DNA of 64,000 nucleotides from Silurus meridionalis (lineage: Eukaryota; Chordata; Actinopteri; Siluriformes; Siluridae), in the NCBI RefSeq assembly GCF_014805685.1, contig NC_060892.1:13100990-13164989 (forward strand), read 5' to 3'. Shown here one piece after another: positions 1 through 33,923 of the stretch (positions are counted from its first letter, which is position 1; the number at the start of each line of letters is the position of its first letter). Position numbers and translations under genes: made by a program. Below the pieces are notes generated by a model. That model was given only the letters and a program-made list of their open reading frames with translations. It made no database searches and was not told the origin of the DNA.

Positions 1-69
1 GGTCGTAATGTGCAAAAGTTTTTTTTTGTTATTCACATTGCTTAGAAACATTAGACTTTTCAGTTGGAA

Positions 70-109
<40 letters not shown>

Positions 110-1262
110 CCCCGAGCAGTTTTAAATATACCCATCATGTCATAGAAACTTTATCAGGGGTCATGTATATGTGATCTAATATTGGCTATTTTGACCACTT
201 CTAGTCAGGAGTCTTTAATTTTAGATGCATTTCTGCAGCAGATATAATAGTGGTGAAGATCTATTGCTCAAGGAAGTTCTACTAAAAATCACATTGGAGG
301 CTTCATTGTTTACAGATCAGCTGCAGCATTTGTAATCGCTGACTCCTTACAATGGTGGAAAATTTCTGAAAGGTTTCAGAAGACCAGCCTACTTTCTTCA
401 GCTTTAGGTTAGCCTTAAAATGCAGGTAAATTCAGGCAATCGTTCTTCAGTTATCTTAGACCAAATGTTGGACAAATGTTTTATTTGTCTAGCTTTTGTG
501 TTTCTCCTTCAAACTGACAGTAAACTATAAGAAATAAAGAGCAAGACCTCCTCAGCCACCAACAACAGTCACCTCGTGTCCAATTGTCCAGAGATTGCAA
601 TTTCACTTTCCGACAAAGCCACACTCTTAAGACTGCAATATTGGTCTTATAGGAGGGGTGGCATGCTCTCACATTGTCAATCACAGCCACACTAGGCAGT
701 CATAAACATCTGTAAGTTCATGAAAGCAGAAGGTGGCTGATACTAATTTACTTCGTGTATCACACTGCTCTGTAATGTAGCTTGAATATCACTTTGAACA
801 AATGTGGTCAGACTGAATTTGGAAGGGGAAAAAAGTCTGGTGAGCCTTAATAGCAAACAGCTGCTATTTTTTTTTTTGATCACTCACAGCACCACCTTCC
901 TGTTTTCTTTGGTTCATATTGGAAAATTGTGAAGAACACATCTTGCATCCTTCCCTGACTTAGTATTTCTGCTGAGTGATTTTTAGTTATGTTTGTCATT
1001 CCTTCTTTTGCTGTATACTGGGATTTTTGCATTAACCCCCATGTGTCTGCTTGGAATTCTTATGTTAGCAGCACTGTTGCAGAAACTATTGCAATAATAT
1101 TTACATTTTGTACATTTTGTGTAAGTTAAGTTTTTGCACATTTGTCCACATGTTAACATTTGTAGGTTCAATATGTTTCACTTATTTATACTAGGAATTA
1201 AATGATTTCTGGAGTATCACGAGTAATTTGAATACAAAAAGCAAATTATTCCTTGCTTTGTT

Positions 1263-1498
1263 TAGTCCATTTAACTACACAGCGAAAACTGTTTCTCCAC
1301 GGACCATTATTACTGACGCAAAACCCGCTAAACTCTTGACTGAGACTGGGATCTCATTTAGAAAATTGGCGTATGCACAAAACAGGACTGGAAAAATGCA
1401 TACGCCACTTTTATAATAAATAAGATCCCAGTCTCAGTCAAGAGTCGGTCAGTAATGATGGTCCGTGGGGAAACAGTGCTCGGTGTGTAGTTAAACTT
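1263..1498. mobile_element. Foldback MITE-like hairpin
   Basis: About 235 bp of two inverted arms. A perfect 23-bp pair is at 1332-1354 and 1423-1445, an inner perfect pair reads TGGCGTATGCA / TGCATACGCCA (about 1366-1407), and an outer imperfect pair contains TTTAACTACACA and CACGGACCAT. The left arm has a short extra piece near 1317-1331. The superfamily is not identified and no clear target duplication was found. Confidence 0.75.
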
Positions 1499-1965
1499 TT
1501 CACACAAAGGTTATGCCTGCTATCTGTGACTCCAATTCCCCTTCTCGCCTTCTGTTTCTCCTAGTTGTGTGCACGCATCCCTAAGAGTTTACTTACAGGT
1601 GTAAGTAAGTAAATCACAACCTTTGTTGTGCCAAAGTTCATGCCAAAGGACACAACAAAGTTTCTCAAATTTGGGATCATTAAAACATAACATAAAACAT
1701 AAAGAAAACACCATACAAGACATTTACCTTTTTTAAAAGAAATTAGAAATATATTTTTATATTTTCTTCATTTATTTTTGTATTTGTATTTTGATGTAAT
1801 ATCACAATTAAATGCACTAAATGGGTTTAGGTTTCACAGATTGCAATTTCAGAAAAAAAAGAAGCTAATTTTTATGAAAAATAAATAAATTGCTTGTTCA
1901 TTTTAAGAGGCCCGTCTTATTTTCTCTTATATTTAGTATTGCTCTTTAATGAAGAAAAAGTTACT

Positions 1966-2043
1966 TCTTATCTGATTAATCGATTAAATGATGGACTAAT
2001 AGGTAGAATACTCAATTGCTAAAATAATCGACAGCTGCAGCCC
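1966..2043 (-). mobile_element. Fragment of a common teleost DNA-transposon repeat
   Basis: On the minus strand it starts AGGGCTGCAGCTGTCGATTA and runs into GATTAATCGATT-type motifs. This resembles the abundant fish repeat starting GGGCTGCAACTAACGATTAT. Only one end is recognisable. Confidence 0.5.
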
Positions 2044-3608
2044 TAATTTATTTCTTGAGGCACATGCATGCTGTTAAAAACTTTCAGATGTATTGACGAT
2101 TTATTGCTTTATAAACACATTGTGTCCCAGATTTGATTTGAGTCCATTTGTTGGGGTTAAAAAAAAGATTAATAGGAACTTTCACTTCTACAGTAGTTTA
2201 CTGTATCTAACATTAGGTGTATTTCTTTATCTGCTCTTTGGCACAGTGATAAACTGCTTGCAGATTTGATTTTTTTACTAGAAGAGTAATAAGAAACATT
2301 CTCTGGAGTGTAAGACTAGTTTTCTACAGTGTTTTTACTGTCATCACATTCATTATTCATAGTTTAGATGAACAGTTAAAATGAGTCTGTAAAATTACGC
2401 AAAAATGTTTATGGCAGTCTTAAACGAAAATGATGTTACATCAATGAAATAGCATATATTAAAATTCTGGCACAAAGTTAGGACATGAGATAGAACAGGA
2501 ATTTCGAATCCAATACATTATATTATATTGGGAATTGAAATTGTTCAGCTGGAGTAAAGGGCTGTAACAGGGTTACAAAGCTTGGTGATTATTACTGATA
2601 TGAAGTGTATCAGAGAATAGCAGAGCCGAAGCCCCTGCATGACGGTCTGTATGGATTGCATCAGTGTGTGGGTGCTTTCTCAGGGTACGGTTATTTCAGA
2701 TTGTGCTTTTGACAGTTGGCCGTTTTGTCTTGATTTAGCTCAAGCAACAAATAGGTCTGGTTTAAAGCTTTAAAGTAGTGGAGGGAAAAAGTCCTAAGGG
2801 TCTGGATGCTTTTTATTAATCATGGGACGAAGTTTTTTTCATACAGTGCACACGTTCACTCCACATTATAAAATCAGGGGTTACAATATAAAAATAAAAT
2901 TTACACAAAGCTCTACATGTATCGCTTTTTTTTGTACTGTGTACTGTTCACTGGCTTTTTTTTTTGTTTTAGATAAAGTAGGATGCTTTTTGGACTATGT
3001 GGTGTTTTTTTGTTGTTGTTTTTTAACTGTTTCTGATTCCTGGGTATATTTGATAGGTTAATTTTGCTACTGCAGTATATTCTGAGTTGGTTTATTCATC
3101 TTACACCAAAGCAACTTGCCAACAAATACAACTTCACATTTATTAATGAACAATTTGTGTTTGTTATACATTTAGAGCAGCATATAACTGTTTATATGTA
3201 GTTCCTATAAACATAAATATTGGTCTCTGAGCAACTTTTTAGCCCTCTTCTTTTTTTAATACATATTAAGTGTTTGCAACTTACAACTTCGCAACATCTC
3301 TTGAGAGAACTCTTCTAATGATCATATAATACTATATTATTCAACTCCTTTGGACACATCAGATTTGAGATCTCAACAAATAGATTTTTACCCATAGGAA
3401 AACCGTTTGACACACAAATAGGACTTTGCATCAGTATTAAAATGAACATACTGTAAAAGATGCCTGTATGTATGTTCTCTTCTATATAAGACAGGCTTTT
3501 TTTGTTGAAGATGTACCAGTGTTTCTCTACAATAAAGGACTGCTAATGGTATTAAAGTATCCACAATAACGAAGTAGTCACATGGTTTTTCTTTTTTCTT
3601 TGTTTCAG

Positions 3609-21984
<18,376 letters not shown>

Positions 21985-24900
21985 TCCATCACCCTCTCCA
22001 CCCAGCCCATTTTAAGAATGTTCAATAAAGAAATTTTATTCAAAAGAAGACAACAATGCCCTCAGAATGAATTGCCTCAAAGGGGACCTGCCTGTGAGAG
22101 AGAATAGAGACATGCACATATCGTGTAACGCGAATGCAGGGCTCATGGACGGTTTCCTTGTATCAGAATATACACACAAACACACTCATTTGGATCTCTA
22201 AGCACTGGAACAGCATTGCACTCCTTCATTCTTCTTGTTTTTTGTTTTTTTTCTTGCACAATGCGTCAATCTGTGGTGAGTGAGACGGGTCTAGGAGGGA
22301 GTCGTCTCGTGTGTTCCGCCTTTTGTGACAGACCCAGCAGCTCAAGAGAGAAGGTTTGGAGGGAGTTTCACTCAAACAGAGGAACTTCGTTCATATATCG
22401 ATTCTTTGCGCCGCCTGCTAGCTTTCACTTCTGTCCATTGTATTTTTTTTTTTTTTTCTGCTCTTCCTGACTGCGTGGTCAGAGCCTTAGAAGTTTGTGT
22501 ATCTTTTGGACCGAGTCAGCATAAACATCATAAAAAAAAAAAACTAAGAAAACGCTAACTGTCTTAACAAAAGCTAACAGGCCTTTTGTTGTGGACTCTG
22601 TACAAGTGTAAAATGAGCAGCCAAGTCTAAAGTGACTGCATTGTATTCATGGCCTTCGACCCTCATGCTGATGCGATGCAATGCAATGAGCTACCTGGTT
22701 CTGTTCTGAGGGATGAGGAAAGCATCGAGGTCTGATGCCGGGTCTGCATTACAGAGCCTCAGCACATTCCACAGTTCTACTGAATGCTATTTAAGCTGCT
22801 TGTTCTAAAGCACTCCACCCACTCCGACCTGCCGGCCAGCCATGCTGCTTTCTCCTCTTGTGATATAGTATCGCTTTAACGTGAAACTTTTCTATTAGCT
22901 GGGATTCAGAGTTTCACTCACCAGTGAGTCGCTCTGTGGTTCTCTTTGTATCAAACATTCTCACTGCGTTTTATTTGAATTAATTTTCCTTGTAATAATT
23001 TTTCAGAACTCAATCCCTGGTTTAAATGTGGCGTTTCTTATAACTTTTTAAAAAAAATAATTATTACGCCATATAAATGGAAATGATTGCCGAAGAGAAT
23101 AATTATTTAATGTGCCAGGGTGGTGTCGAGTCAGTCAGTAGGTGACTGACATTCTTTTTACGTCCCTATAGTGTATTTCTTCACACCATGCGCTTATATG
23201 TCTGTTTGAACAGAGCGTCAGAATGATGTAACGATTAATAGGAAAGCTTGCTAACCTTTGTAATGTGTAATAATGGCTGTTTATGAAGTGTTTCTTGCCT
23301 CGTAGCAGTTTCAGTGGGTATTCATGATCAGTGTGCGATTCAGATTTTTTTTGTTGTTTTTTTTGTTTTGTTTTTTTAAGGGAACATGCAAACTGATGAT
23401 GGTAACTCGAGTGCTGTCTTAGAGAGAATCTCAAACTGCCACTCCTAATTATCTCATCTAAATGCCTTAACTAACACTACGCAGCAGGGCCGTTTCACAA
23501 GGTTCTGTGTTAAGACACTACAGATCTCTTCTCTTTCTTTTTGTTAATGTAGTACTCTCCTATAATACAAAAATAAATCCCTGAACAAGCAGATCCAAAT
23601 TAAGCTGACTCCAAAACCGCATCTGATTATTCTAAATATATAGTGACTACTGTAAAATGCTTGGTGCGACATCTCGTTTCTGTTTCCTTATAATGCAGTC
23701 ATAGGTGGCTCCGTCACAGGTAGGCCCATGATCTCTGAGATATAGGACGAGGCCAACCTTAGAGTCAACAGGCTCCATTTAGGAATCACGATTTTAGTAT
23801 CTGGCTTCAGTTCTGGAGAGCTTTATCACACCTGATTTAACGTGTCTGGTTTAAAAGTCTGTCATCAGGTTTGTAAAACTGTGTGGTGCTCCAGAAATGG
23901 AGTTAGACAATCCTTTCATCAATTAAATGTACCTAGGGTGTTTCGGGTTTTTTTTTTTTCTTTTATAGAAAGTGGCTTTGAAGGAATTACAGTTTTATCT
24001 TAGTAATGCTGTGGCCTCGTTTTTTTTTTTTTTTTTCTTTGCCCACCAGTGATCTAATTCCTTGTTTTTGTGAATTTTTTTTTTTTTTTTCTTTTTTTTG
24101 TATAGTAAATGTGAATTGAAAGTATAAGAAATTGTTTATTTTTTTGTCCTCCCCAATCACCCAGACATACAGAATTTGGAGAGAGAGAGAGAGATAAAGA
24201 GATAAAAACCATGAAAAATATTGACTGCACTACATTTTATTTTTCTGCCATTTAGTCACCTGTCCTGAACTCTTGCTGTTTTAACTGCCTCTAGCCAGTA
24301 TAAGAAACTGTGTAAAGGGTGAGTTATGAGATTTGATCTTTGACCTGACCACTAATATTCAAATATTTGAAGGTCCCTTTAAAGTAGCACCATACTAATT
24401 CAATATATATAGAGGGTGTGGACTATAAGGGAAACATGACTTATTTTCAGTGATCCAAATGGTCATATTGGACCAAAAGAACAATAAGGATTACCTTGAA
24501 CATGATTGTCTAATTTTGTTGCTTGCTTGATGCTTTTAATTGACTTCATGTCTCATGTTAAAGTCTTTATGTACCTCTGAAATAATTCATACAGAAGCAT
24601 TCTTTATCATTTTAAATAATGCTATGATGAGTGAAATCTCTGCTGGATGAACCTGGTGTCCTTGTAGCCGAGTACCAGATGTCACTTTGTGTTTGTGGGA
24701 AAGGGATTGTCAAGGATGGCCTACTTGCCATTGAACCAACATGTATGCAACATGCATTGTGAGCAATATTTCAGATGCTTTGCTTATCTAGAGTTTTTTT
24801 TTTTTTTGTTGTTTAATTCTGCACTCATCCTGTGTAACTCAAATCACTTCAGTTCTAAATTATTTTGTGGAAAGTACTTGAATCTTTCTCGCGCTGTTGC

Positions 24901-25372
24901 TGAATCTCCTCTGGTGGTGTCTAAAGAGAGGCTTTTTTCTAGCATTGTTTTTTTTTTTTTTTTTTTTTTTTATATATATATATTATTTAAACAGTTGTTT
25001 CTTGTATTTTCATATTACGTGCCTCCACACATGTTTGGTGGGAGTTCAGTTAAATTTCTTTGTTTTTTTTTTTTTGGATGGGTGCTGCTTGCTGCTGTCA
25101 GGTGTGCCTGTGTGCTCGCTTAAGGGAGAACGACTCGTTTGAGAAGACAGGTCTGTACACTTATCCTCCTCCTATCCCATGCTCTTCCATTTCTCATTGC
25201 CAGGTTTCAGAGTTTAGGGTAGTAACTTGTCTGTCTGTATGCTGCAGATCATCACTCGTTTTGCCCAAAATATGAGATCAGTGTTATTAAATATAAGCTT
25301 GGCTTTTGGGTAAAGAAAAAAAAATCCAAATCAGCTCATTTTAAGCTTTGGTTCTAGGGTGATTCTTTTGGT

Positions 25373-25441
25373 TTGTTAATGGTTGGTTGGATGGTTCTTT
25401 ATATATGTTAATATAAGAATTATCCAACCAACCATTAACAA
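25373..25441 (+). repeat. Perfect 20-bp inverted repeat in csnk1g1 3' region
   Basis: Arms 25373-25392 and 25422-25441 are exact reverse complements (core GGTTGGTTGGAT / ATCCAACCAACC) around a 29-nt AT-rich loop. Directly followed by an (AT)n tract at 25445-25476. It could be a small MITE or an RNA hairpin in the 3' UTR. Confidence 0.85.
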
Positions 25442-25442
25442 C

Positions 25443-25444
<2 letters not shown>

Positions 25445-25476
<32 letters not shown>
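25445..25476. repeat. (AT)n microsatellite
   Basis: About 32 bp of alternating AT adjoining the hairpin. Confidence 0.9.
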
Positions 25477-25481
<5 letters not shown>

Positions 25482-26761
25482 AAAAATAAAGTAAGATTAT
25501 TTGACAAGCAAAGGGAGCCATCTGCTGACCAGTCTCTTTATATTAAAAAACCTTAACAGGGATCACTATCTTTAAACACTCAACACTGAAATCCTTGACA
25601 TTTTGCCTGTTATTTAGACGTTGTTCCTTTTTACTGGACTCTTGGTCGAGGTCAACGTGAAGACTACTAGCCAGTTTTAAAACTTCATCTTTCCAAGTTG
25701 GTAGACCAACACGTGTTTTTATAATAATTATAATTTCCAAGAGAAGGTGGTTTCCTTAGAATATGGTAATAAATAAATAAATAAAAATAACCCTGCACTC
25801 TATTGATGTCTTAAATTATGTTTGCATCACTTGTAGTGATAAACGTCCAATTAAGAGTTAAATGACCGATTTTGAAAGGCATAAAGTCACAATATTAGTT
25901 AAAGGTTCCAGAATTTCTGCAGTTTATACAATGCATGGCTTATTTACAAGACCTCACTGGTAAATACATTGAGGTGGGACTTTATTTAATGTACAGTCTG
26001 GGCATGAACTTTTTACACCTTCTGTTCAGTCGCAATCTTACAGCTTCTGTAAAAAAGCTGCTTTTAGTTTTTTAACATCGAAGCTCAGCGCTAGTCCTGT
26101 AAGTATTTTCTAGCTCAGTCTGGGTTTTTTTTTTCCCTCAAAAAAACATAATTAAATAAAATGTGTAAACATTTGAATGTGAAATTTATAGATCTGATTT
26201 ATTAAACGGCACATTGTTTAACAAAGGTCAGATTCAACAACACTTCAATATTCCAGTTTTCGTCCATATTTTAACACTGCCCCCCCCCCCTCCAAATTGT
26301 TTCGTAAAAGATTCTGTACAACACAATGATTTGCTTTTTTTTTTTTTTTTTTTTTTCCCCTCTTTTCAAGTAATGAAAGTTTGAATTTTACAGTACTGTA
26401 ATTCCTTTCCTGGTTCTGGTCATATTTTAAAAAAAAAAAAAAAAGGAAGAAGTCCTCTCATGCATTGAAGTCATAAGTCTGTGTTTAAATGTGAATGCAA
26501 ATACATTTGAATGGTTTCATTTAGTCACGGGCTTTTGATTTGGAGGGACCCGGCTTTTTTTTTTTTTCTTTTTTCCTTCCCCCAGTTGTGGTTTTCTTTA
26601 TTTTATAATTTTTTTTTTTTTTTTTTTTGCAAAAAGATAACTGTATTAAAGGCTATTTTTCCCTGAGGAGTCATATGAAGTACTATACTTAACCTTTCAA
26701 AAACAATTTTTATTCCCTCCACTCTAAAAGGGAAACTCAAGTTTGCACCCTTTTTATGTAA

Positions 26762-26767
26762 AATAAA
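26762..26767 (+). terminator. csnk1g1: Distal poly(A) signal of csnk1g1
   Basis: Canonical AATAAA followed about 20 nt later by TTGGTGTCTGTGTCTC, a typical GU-rich cleavage-factor site. A proximal AATAAA at 22024-22029 offers an alternative short 3' end. Confidence 0.55.
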
Positions 26768-27186
26768 GGAAATTGTCTCAACTTTGGTGTCTGTGTCTCT
26801 TCAGGGGATTTGCTCTGTTGCCTACAGCTTTCAGGATTCCGTCCCATTTTATGAGGTTTTTAAATTCATTATTATTATTATCTACTTTTAAATTTCTGTT
26901 AATTCACTTGTCCTAGTCTTTCTATGTCAATAGCTAATCTAATATACAGGTTCTATATAAATAGATACAGGAAGTGCTTATATGGTTTATTAAATGAATC
27001 TGTGATTTGCAAATAATACAAATCGTTCTAAACGTTTTTCCCCCAAAAAAGACCTGATTCAGTACTTTTAATAATAGTGTTATGTTAAGGTTTTAAAAAT
27101 GTTTTGTATGTATATTATTACCAGGCTGAAATTTTGTTCTGCATTTTCTCACATTTATCACCTCAGTCAGTGTTGCTCAGGGTGCA

Positions 27187-28113
27187 CAGGGATGGGCAGT
27201 ATTTATGATGCATGTATTTCAAATATATGATAGGCTTTTGTCATTTGTATTTGATAGGGATTCAAATATTTTGTATCAAAATACTTTATTGTATTTTTGT
27301 AATTTTAAAATACTGTAAAATACTTTGTAAGAAGTCTACACGATGACATCATAAAAATGTTGCCTGTGATATGGGCCTTCTTAGCACTTTGCCCAGACTT
27401 GTTGAGATCAGAAAAGAAAATTGAACCATACGGAAGAAGGTGGTCAAGGTATGAAGTGTGCAGACTGCCAGCTTTCAAATCCAATGATTGATAAATAAAT
27501 ATTTGATTGATGAATATTGTACCCTAATTGAAGTAGCTGTTTAGTAGGATCATGATTTTGCATACCAGTGCATGAATGAACTGCCTGACACATAATATAT
27601 TATATTTATGATTAACAATCAAATTATTTATTTGTTAGAAACTAGTTGCTATGAATGCAGGTGCCATCAGTTGTCTTCTTATGACATGTTTGTTATTGAG
27701 TCAGTGTTGCTGATGTAAAGTAACCCTTCATTACCAAACACCAAATAACTACATTTCACAAACTGTTAAACATAAAAATGTTGGTTAATTCAAAGACTAA
27801 TATTCATCTGGGAAATCACAGGTAAATGAATGTGAATATTTGATCTGTTAACTGGTTGCATATGTCAGATTAATTGCGTGACTCGGCCAGAGAGACGCTG
27901 TTGCGATCAAACATTGTTTACTTAATCAATGAGTCAGTGTAGATCAAATAGAACAATTGAACGAAGATTTGCGAAGAAATTTCATGCTTCCTTGTAACAT
28001 TCATTTTTTTATATTTATAAAATACATACAGTAATTTATTTTGATAAAATACCAAATATTATAACGATAAGTTTATTTTAAAATACATTTTAATTTATAT
28101 TTGCCCAACCCTG
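27187..28113. mobile_element. hAT-like non-autonomous transposon upstream of rps17
   Basis: Ends are inverted: the left starts CAGGGATGGGCAGTATTTA and the right ends TATTTGCCCAACCCTG, with AT-rich ATTTCAAATA and AAAATACA motifs inside both ends. The CAGGG termini and length (927 bp) suggest hAT. No convincing 8-bp target duplication is visible. It fills most of the gap between csnk1g1 and rps17 and stops about 130 bp before the rps17 transcription start. Confidence 0.65.
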
Positions 28114-28198
28114 CTGCTCCATTTATTTTACTGACTCATTATGTTTCCTGCAAATTCGAATCGTATTTACGACTCGGTTCGTTCAGGACTTTTATCCT

Positions 28199-28250
28199 AC
28201 TTCCGCCACAAGAGACAAACTTCCGCCCTGCTCCCAGTCAGGTCCTTTTC
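28199..28250 (+). promoter_or_regulatory. rps17: rps17 core promoter with paired ETS-like sites and TOP start
   Basis: Two copies of ACTTCCGCC (28199-28207 and 28219-28227), the reverse of the GGCGGAAGT ETS/GABP motif, lie exactly 20 bp apart. They are followed by TCCTTTTCTGG (28243-28253), which fits the terminal oligopyrimidine start of ribosomal-protein mRNAs. Predicted start at C28244 or C28245 gives a 5' UTR of about 23 nt. No TATA box is seen. ETS sites and TOP starts are typical of vertebrate ribosomal protein genes; use here is inferred. Confidence 0.7.
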
Positions 28251-28266
28251 TGGGAGCTGAGTCAGT

Positions 28267-31998
<3,732 letters not shown>

Positions 31999-32018
31999 GT
32001 GCTTCCAGTAAATAAGGA

Positions 32019-32024
32019 AATAAA
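32019..32024 (+). terminator. rps17: rps17 poly(A) signal
   Basis: AATAAA 21 nt after the stop codon, followed within about 30 nt by GTGTTGTGTGGGTG, a GT-rich element. The very short 3' UTR is normal for ribosomal-protein genes. Confidence 0.85.
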
Positions 32025-32415
32025 GACAAGTGAATTCTCACATGCATGCAGTGTTGTGTGGGTGTTTTTTAACGCAGACCCTTTGTGTGGTTTAAGACTG
32101 TCCATTTCTGTGCCAAAAATTATTGCTAATTTCTTTAGTGTATTGATTCAGCATGGAGCTAAAGCCGTACAGACTCTCTAGCACTAAACGTAAGGTAATT
32201 TACTTATGTGGTGCTTGTTCATGTTGTTAAAAAGCACTTCTCTATGCATTCAGAGCAAAGAGCAGAGCAGAGGAGGAGAGCTAGTTCACATTTACGGGCA
32301 ATTTAATGTATAACAGGACAGTAAACCCAGACAGTAACCCGAGCCATGAGAGGAAAGTTCTGCAACATTTTTATATCACCTGACCAAAACAAAACCATGG
32401 AGTTGTCTAAATGGA

Positions 32416-32504
32416 GAAATGTTTAGATATAAGGGTTCTAAAAAACATTTAGCGCCCCATCAGGTAGGTAATAATTTTTTAGAACCCTTATATCTAAACA
32501 TTTC
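32416..32504. repeat. Perfect 30-bp inverted repeat downstream of rps17
   Basis: Arms 32416-32445 and 32475-32504 are exact reverse complements (core AGATATAAGGGTTCTA / TAGAACCCTTATATCT), separated by 29 nt containing AGCGCCCCATCAGGTAGG. Arm identity of 30/30 implies a young insertion or selection. Confidence 0.9.
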
Positions 32505-32669
32505 TTGTGGTAATAATAATTATATATATATATATTTTTTTGTATTATTATTCAATTCGGCAATTATTTTTATATCACGGTCAATGAAGCTGGTCGGGAC
32601 TGGGAGTGTGCACCCACTGCCCGGAGAAGTTCCCTCAATCATACACAGAAAGGAAAGGTGGAAGTTGGG

Positions 32670-32731
32670 TGACGTCACCTCAGCCTTCAGGGTTTCCAGT
32701 GGGAGAACTGACGAGACCTGGAGTGACGTCA
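32670..32731. promoter_or_regulatory. Two perfect CRE palindromes
   Basis: TGACGTCA occurs at 32670-32677 and 32724-32731, each in the context GTGACGTCAC(C/T)TCAG, about 40-100 bp before the eroded transposase start. This is the consensus CREB/ATF site. It may be a relic promoter of the transposon. Confidence 0.6.
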
Positions 32732-32822
32732 CTTCAGTAAGGCGTTGAAGCCAAATTAAAATTATGGATGACAAAAAGGTCTAAACCCTCGGGGGCCCAA
32801 TTCAGAAAAAATGAAATAAGTA

Positions 32823-33009
32823 CAGGTAGTCGTCGACTTACGACCACAATTGGGACCGATATATCGTTCGTAACACGATTTGGTCGTAAGTAGAGTAGGC
32901 TGTATGTACAAATTATGCCGGAAGCTGTCTCGCACCGCCGCGGCCAGCGATTGTGGTCGTAAAGTCGAACGGTCGTAAGTTGCATAGGTCGTAAGTCGAC
33001 GACTACCTG
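32823..33009. mobile_element. TA-flanked MITE, copy 2
   Basis: 187 bp, ends CAGGTAGTCGTCGACTTACG and CGTAAGTCGACGACTACCTG, flanked by TA (32821-32822 and 33010-33011). It is closely similar to copy 1 but lacks the A run. Inserted in the old hAT transposase gene. Confidence 0.85.
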
Positions 33010-33923
33010 TAGGAAGGGAAACGTGCAAAAAAAATACAAATAATTTTGTGTATGCAGCTCTATCATTTATCTCGTTATGAGGATAGTAAAGTCTAATGTA
33101 TTTAATGAAATAGGCTAATAACTATTACTTATGCTGTGTTGCCTGCTATGCTTTTACGCATAGCACAACAATATTTCTTAGCCTGCATAACATTATTATA
33201 TATAGTATAGTTTATCATAATGTGTGTGGCAACAAAACAATTACAACCTAACTAGTCTAGTTGGATTGTAAGTAAACTAGCACTTATTGGTTTGGATACC
33301 TTTAACTAAGGAGATCATAAAGGTTTTCTGTAAATGTACTCTGTTCAGTAAGGGGAATCTCCAGTACTGCTTAAAAGGAATAAGGATAAAGATGTTGTAT
33401 GTATTTAATGGCTACAATTATCCAGAGTTATATGGTTCTTGGTTCTGAGAATTTAATAAATTGTGCACAATGACGTGTATTTAATTGGGGTAATATTAAA
33501 ACATGAATGTGAGCTCTAAGAAATGTATTCAAAGTTGTGGACTGCTCTGAGAACAAGTCTTATTCATCCACTGACGGTAGCTGAAGCAGAGAGGAGCTTT
33601 TTAAAGCTGAAACTATTTAATAGGGAAGGCGTTGTGTCATGGCGTGGTTCAGCATCAGTTCAACAGCAAGCAGAACATTGTGAGAGTAATAAACAGAGGT
33701 GGCAAAAGTACACACATCCTTCATATAAGTAGAAGTACAGATACTCCTGTTTTAAAAGACTCTGGTAAAAGTTGCAGTACTGACTATACTTTTTTTTATT
33801 GAAGTAAATAAGTTTGGGCTTTGACATTTACATAAGTAAATAAAATAAAAATTAATAATAAAAAAAGCCATTACTACTACCTGTACTTGGTGTCACGCTA
33901 GTAACTGGACCACACATTAATAT

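Larger units (their letters stand above)
1..3608 (+). other. csnk1g1: csnk1g1 intron (left end open)
   Basis: No coding exon found. It holds a 41-nt poly(T) (about 70-109), a foldback MITE (1263-1498) and a hAT-like repeat fragment (1966-2043). The rest is unremarkable AT-rich sequence. Confidence 0.7.
21985..26790 (+). other. csnk1g1: csnk1g1 3' UTR (probable, long, U-rich)
   Basis: Non-coding stretch after the csnk1g1 stop. Poly(A) signals AATAAA occur at 22024-22029 (very short UTR), 23572-23577 and 26762-26767. The last has a GT-rich downstream tract (26,784-26,800) and is the best distal end. The sequence holds many T runs of 10-22 nt (for example 24,950-24,971 and 26,337-26,356), a perfect 20-bp hairpin at 25373-25441 and an (AT)n tract. 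UTR extent is inferred, with no transcript evidence. Confidence 0.55.
32560..33690 (+). pseudogene. Eroded autonomous hAT transposase gene
   Basis: The N-terminal start survives at 32768 onward, reading MTKRSKPSGAQFRKNE, the opening typical of ZMYM/TTF-type hAT transposases. A C-terminal piece survives at 33523-33625, reading LWTALRTSLIHPLTVAEAER then SFLKLKLFN, matching the family motif PVTVASAERSFSKLKLIK. The central coding region is missing and a MITE is inserted at 32823. The downstream part is split by the hAT at 33694. Not functional. Confidence 0.7.

Noticed and set aside
24624..24660. snoRNA-like ATGATGA box C in the csnk1g1 3' region
   Set aside because: No D box or terminal stem at suitable distance.
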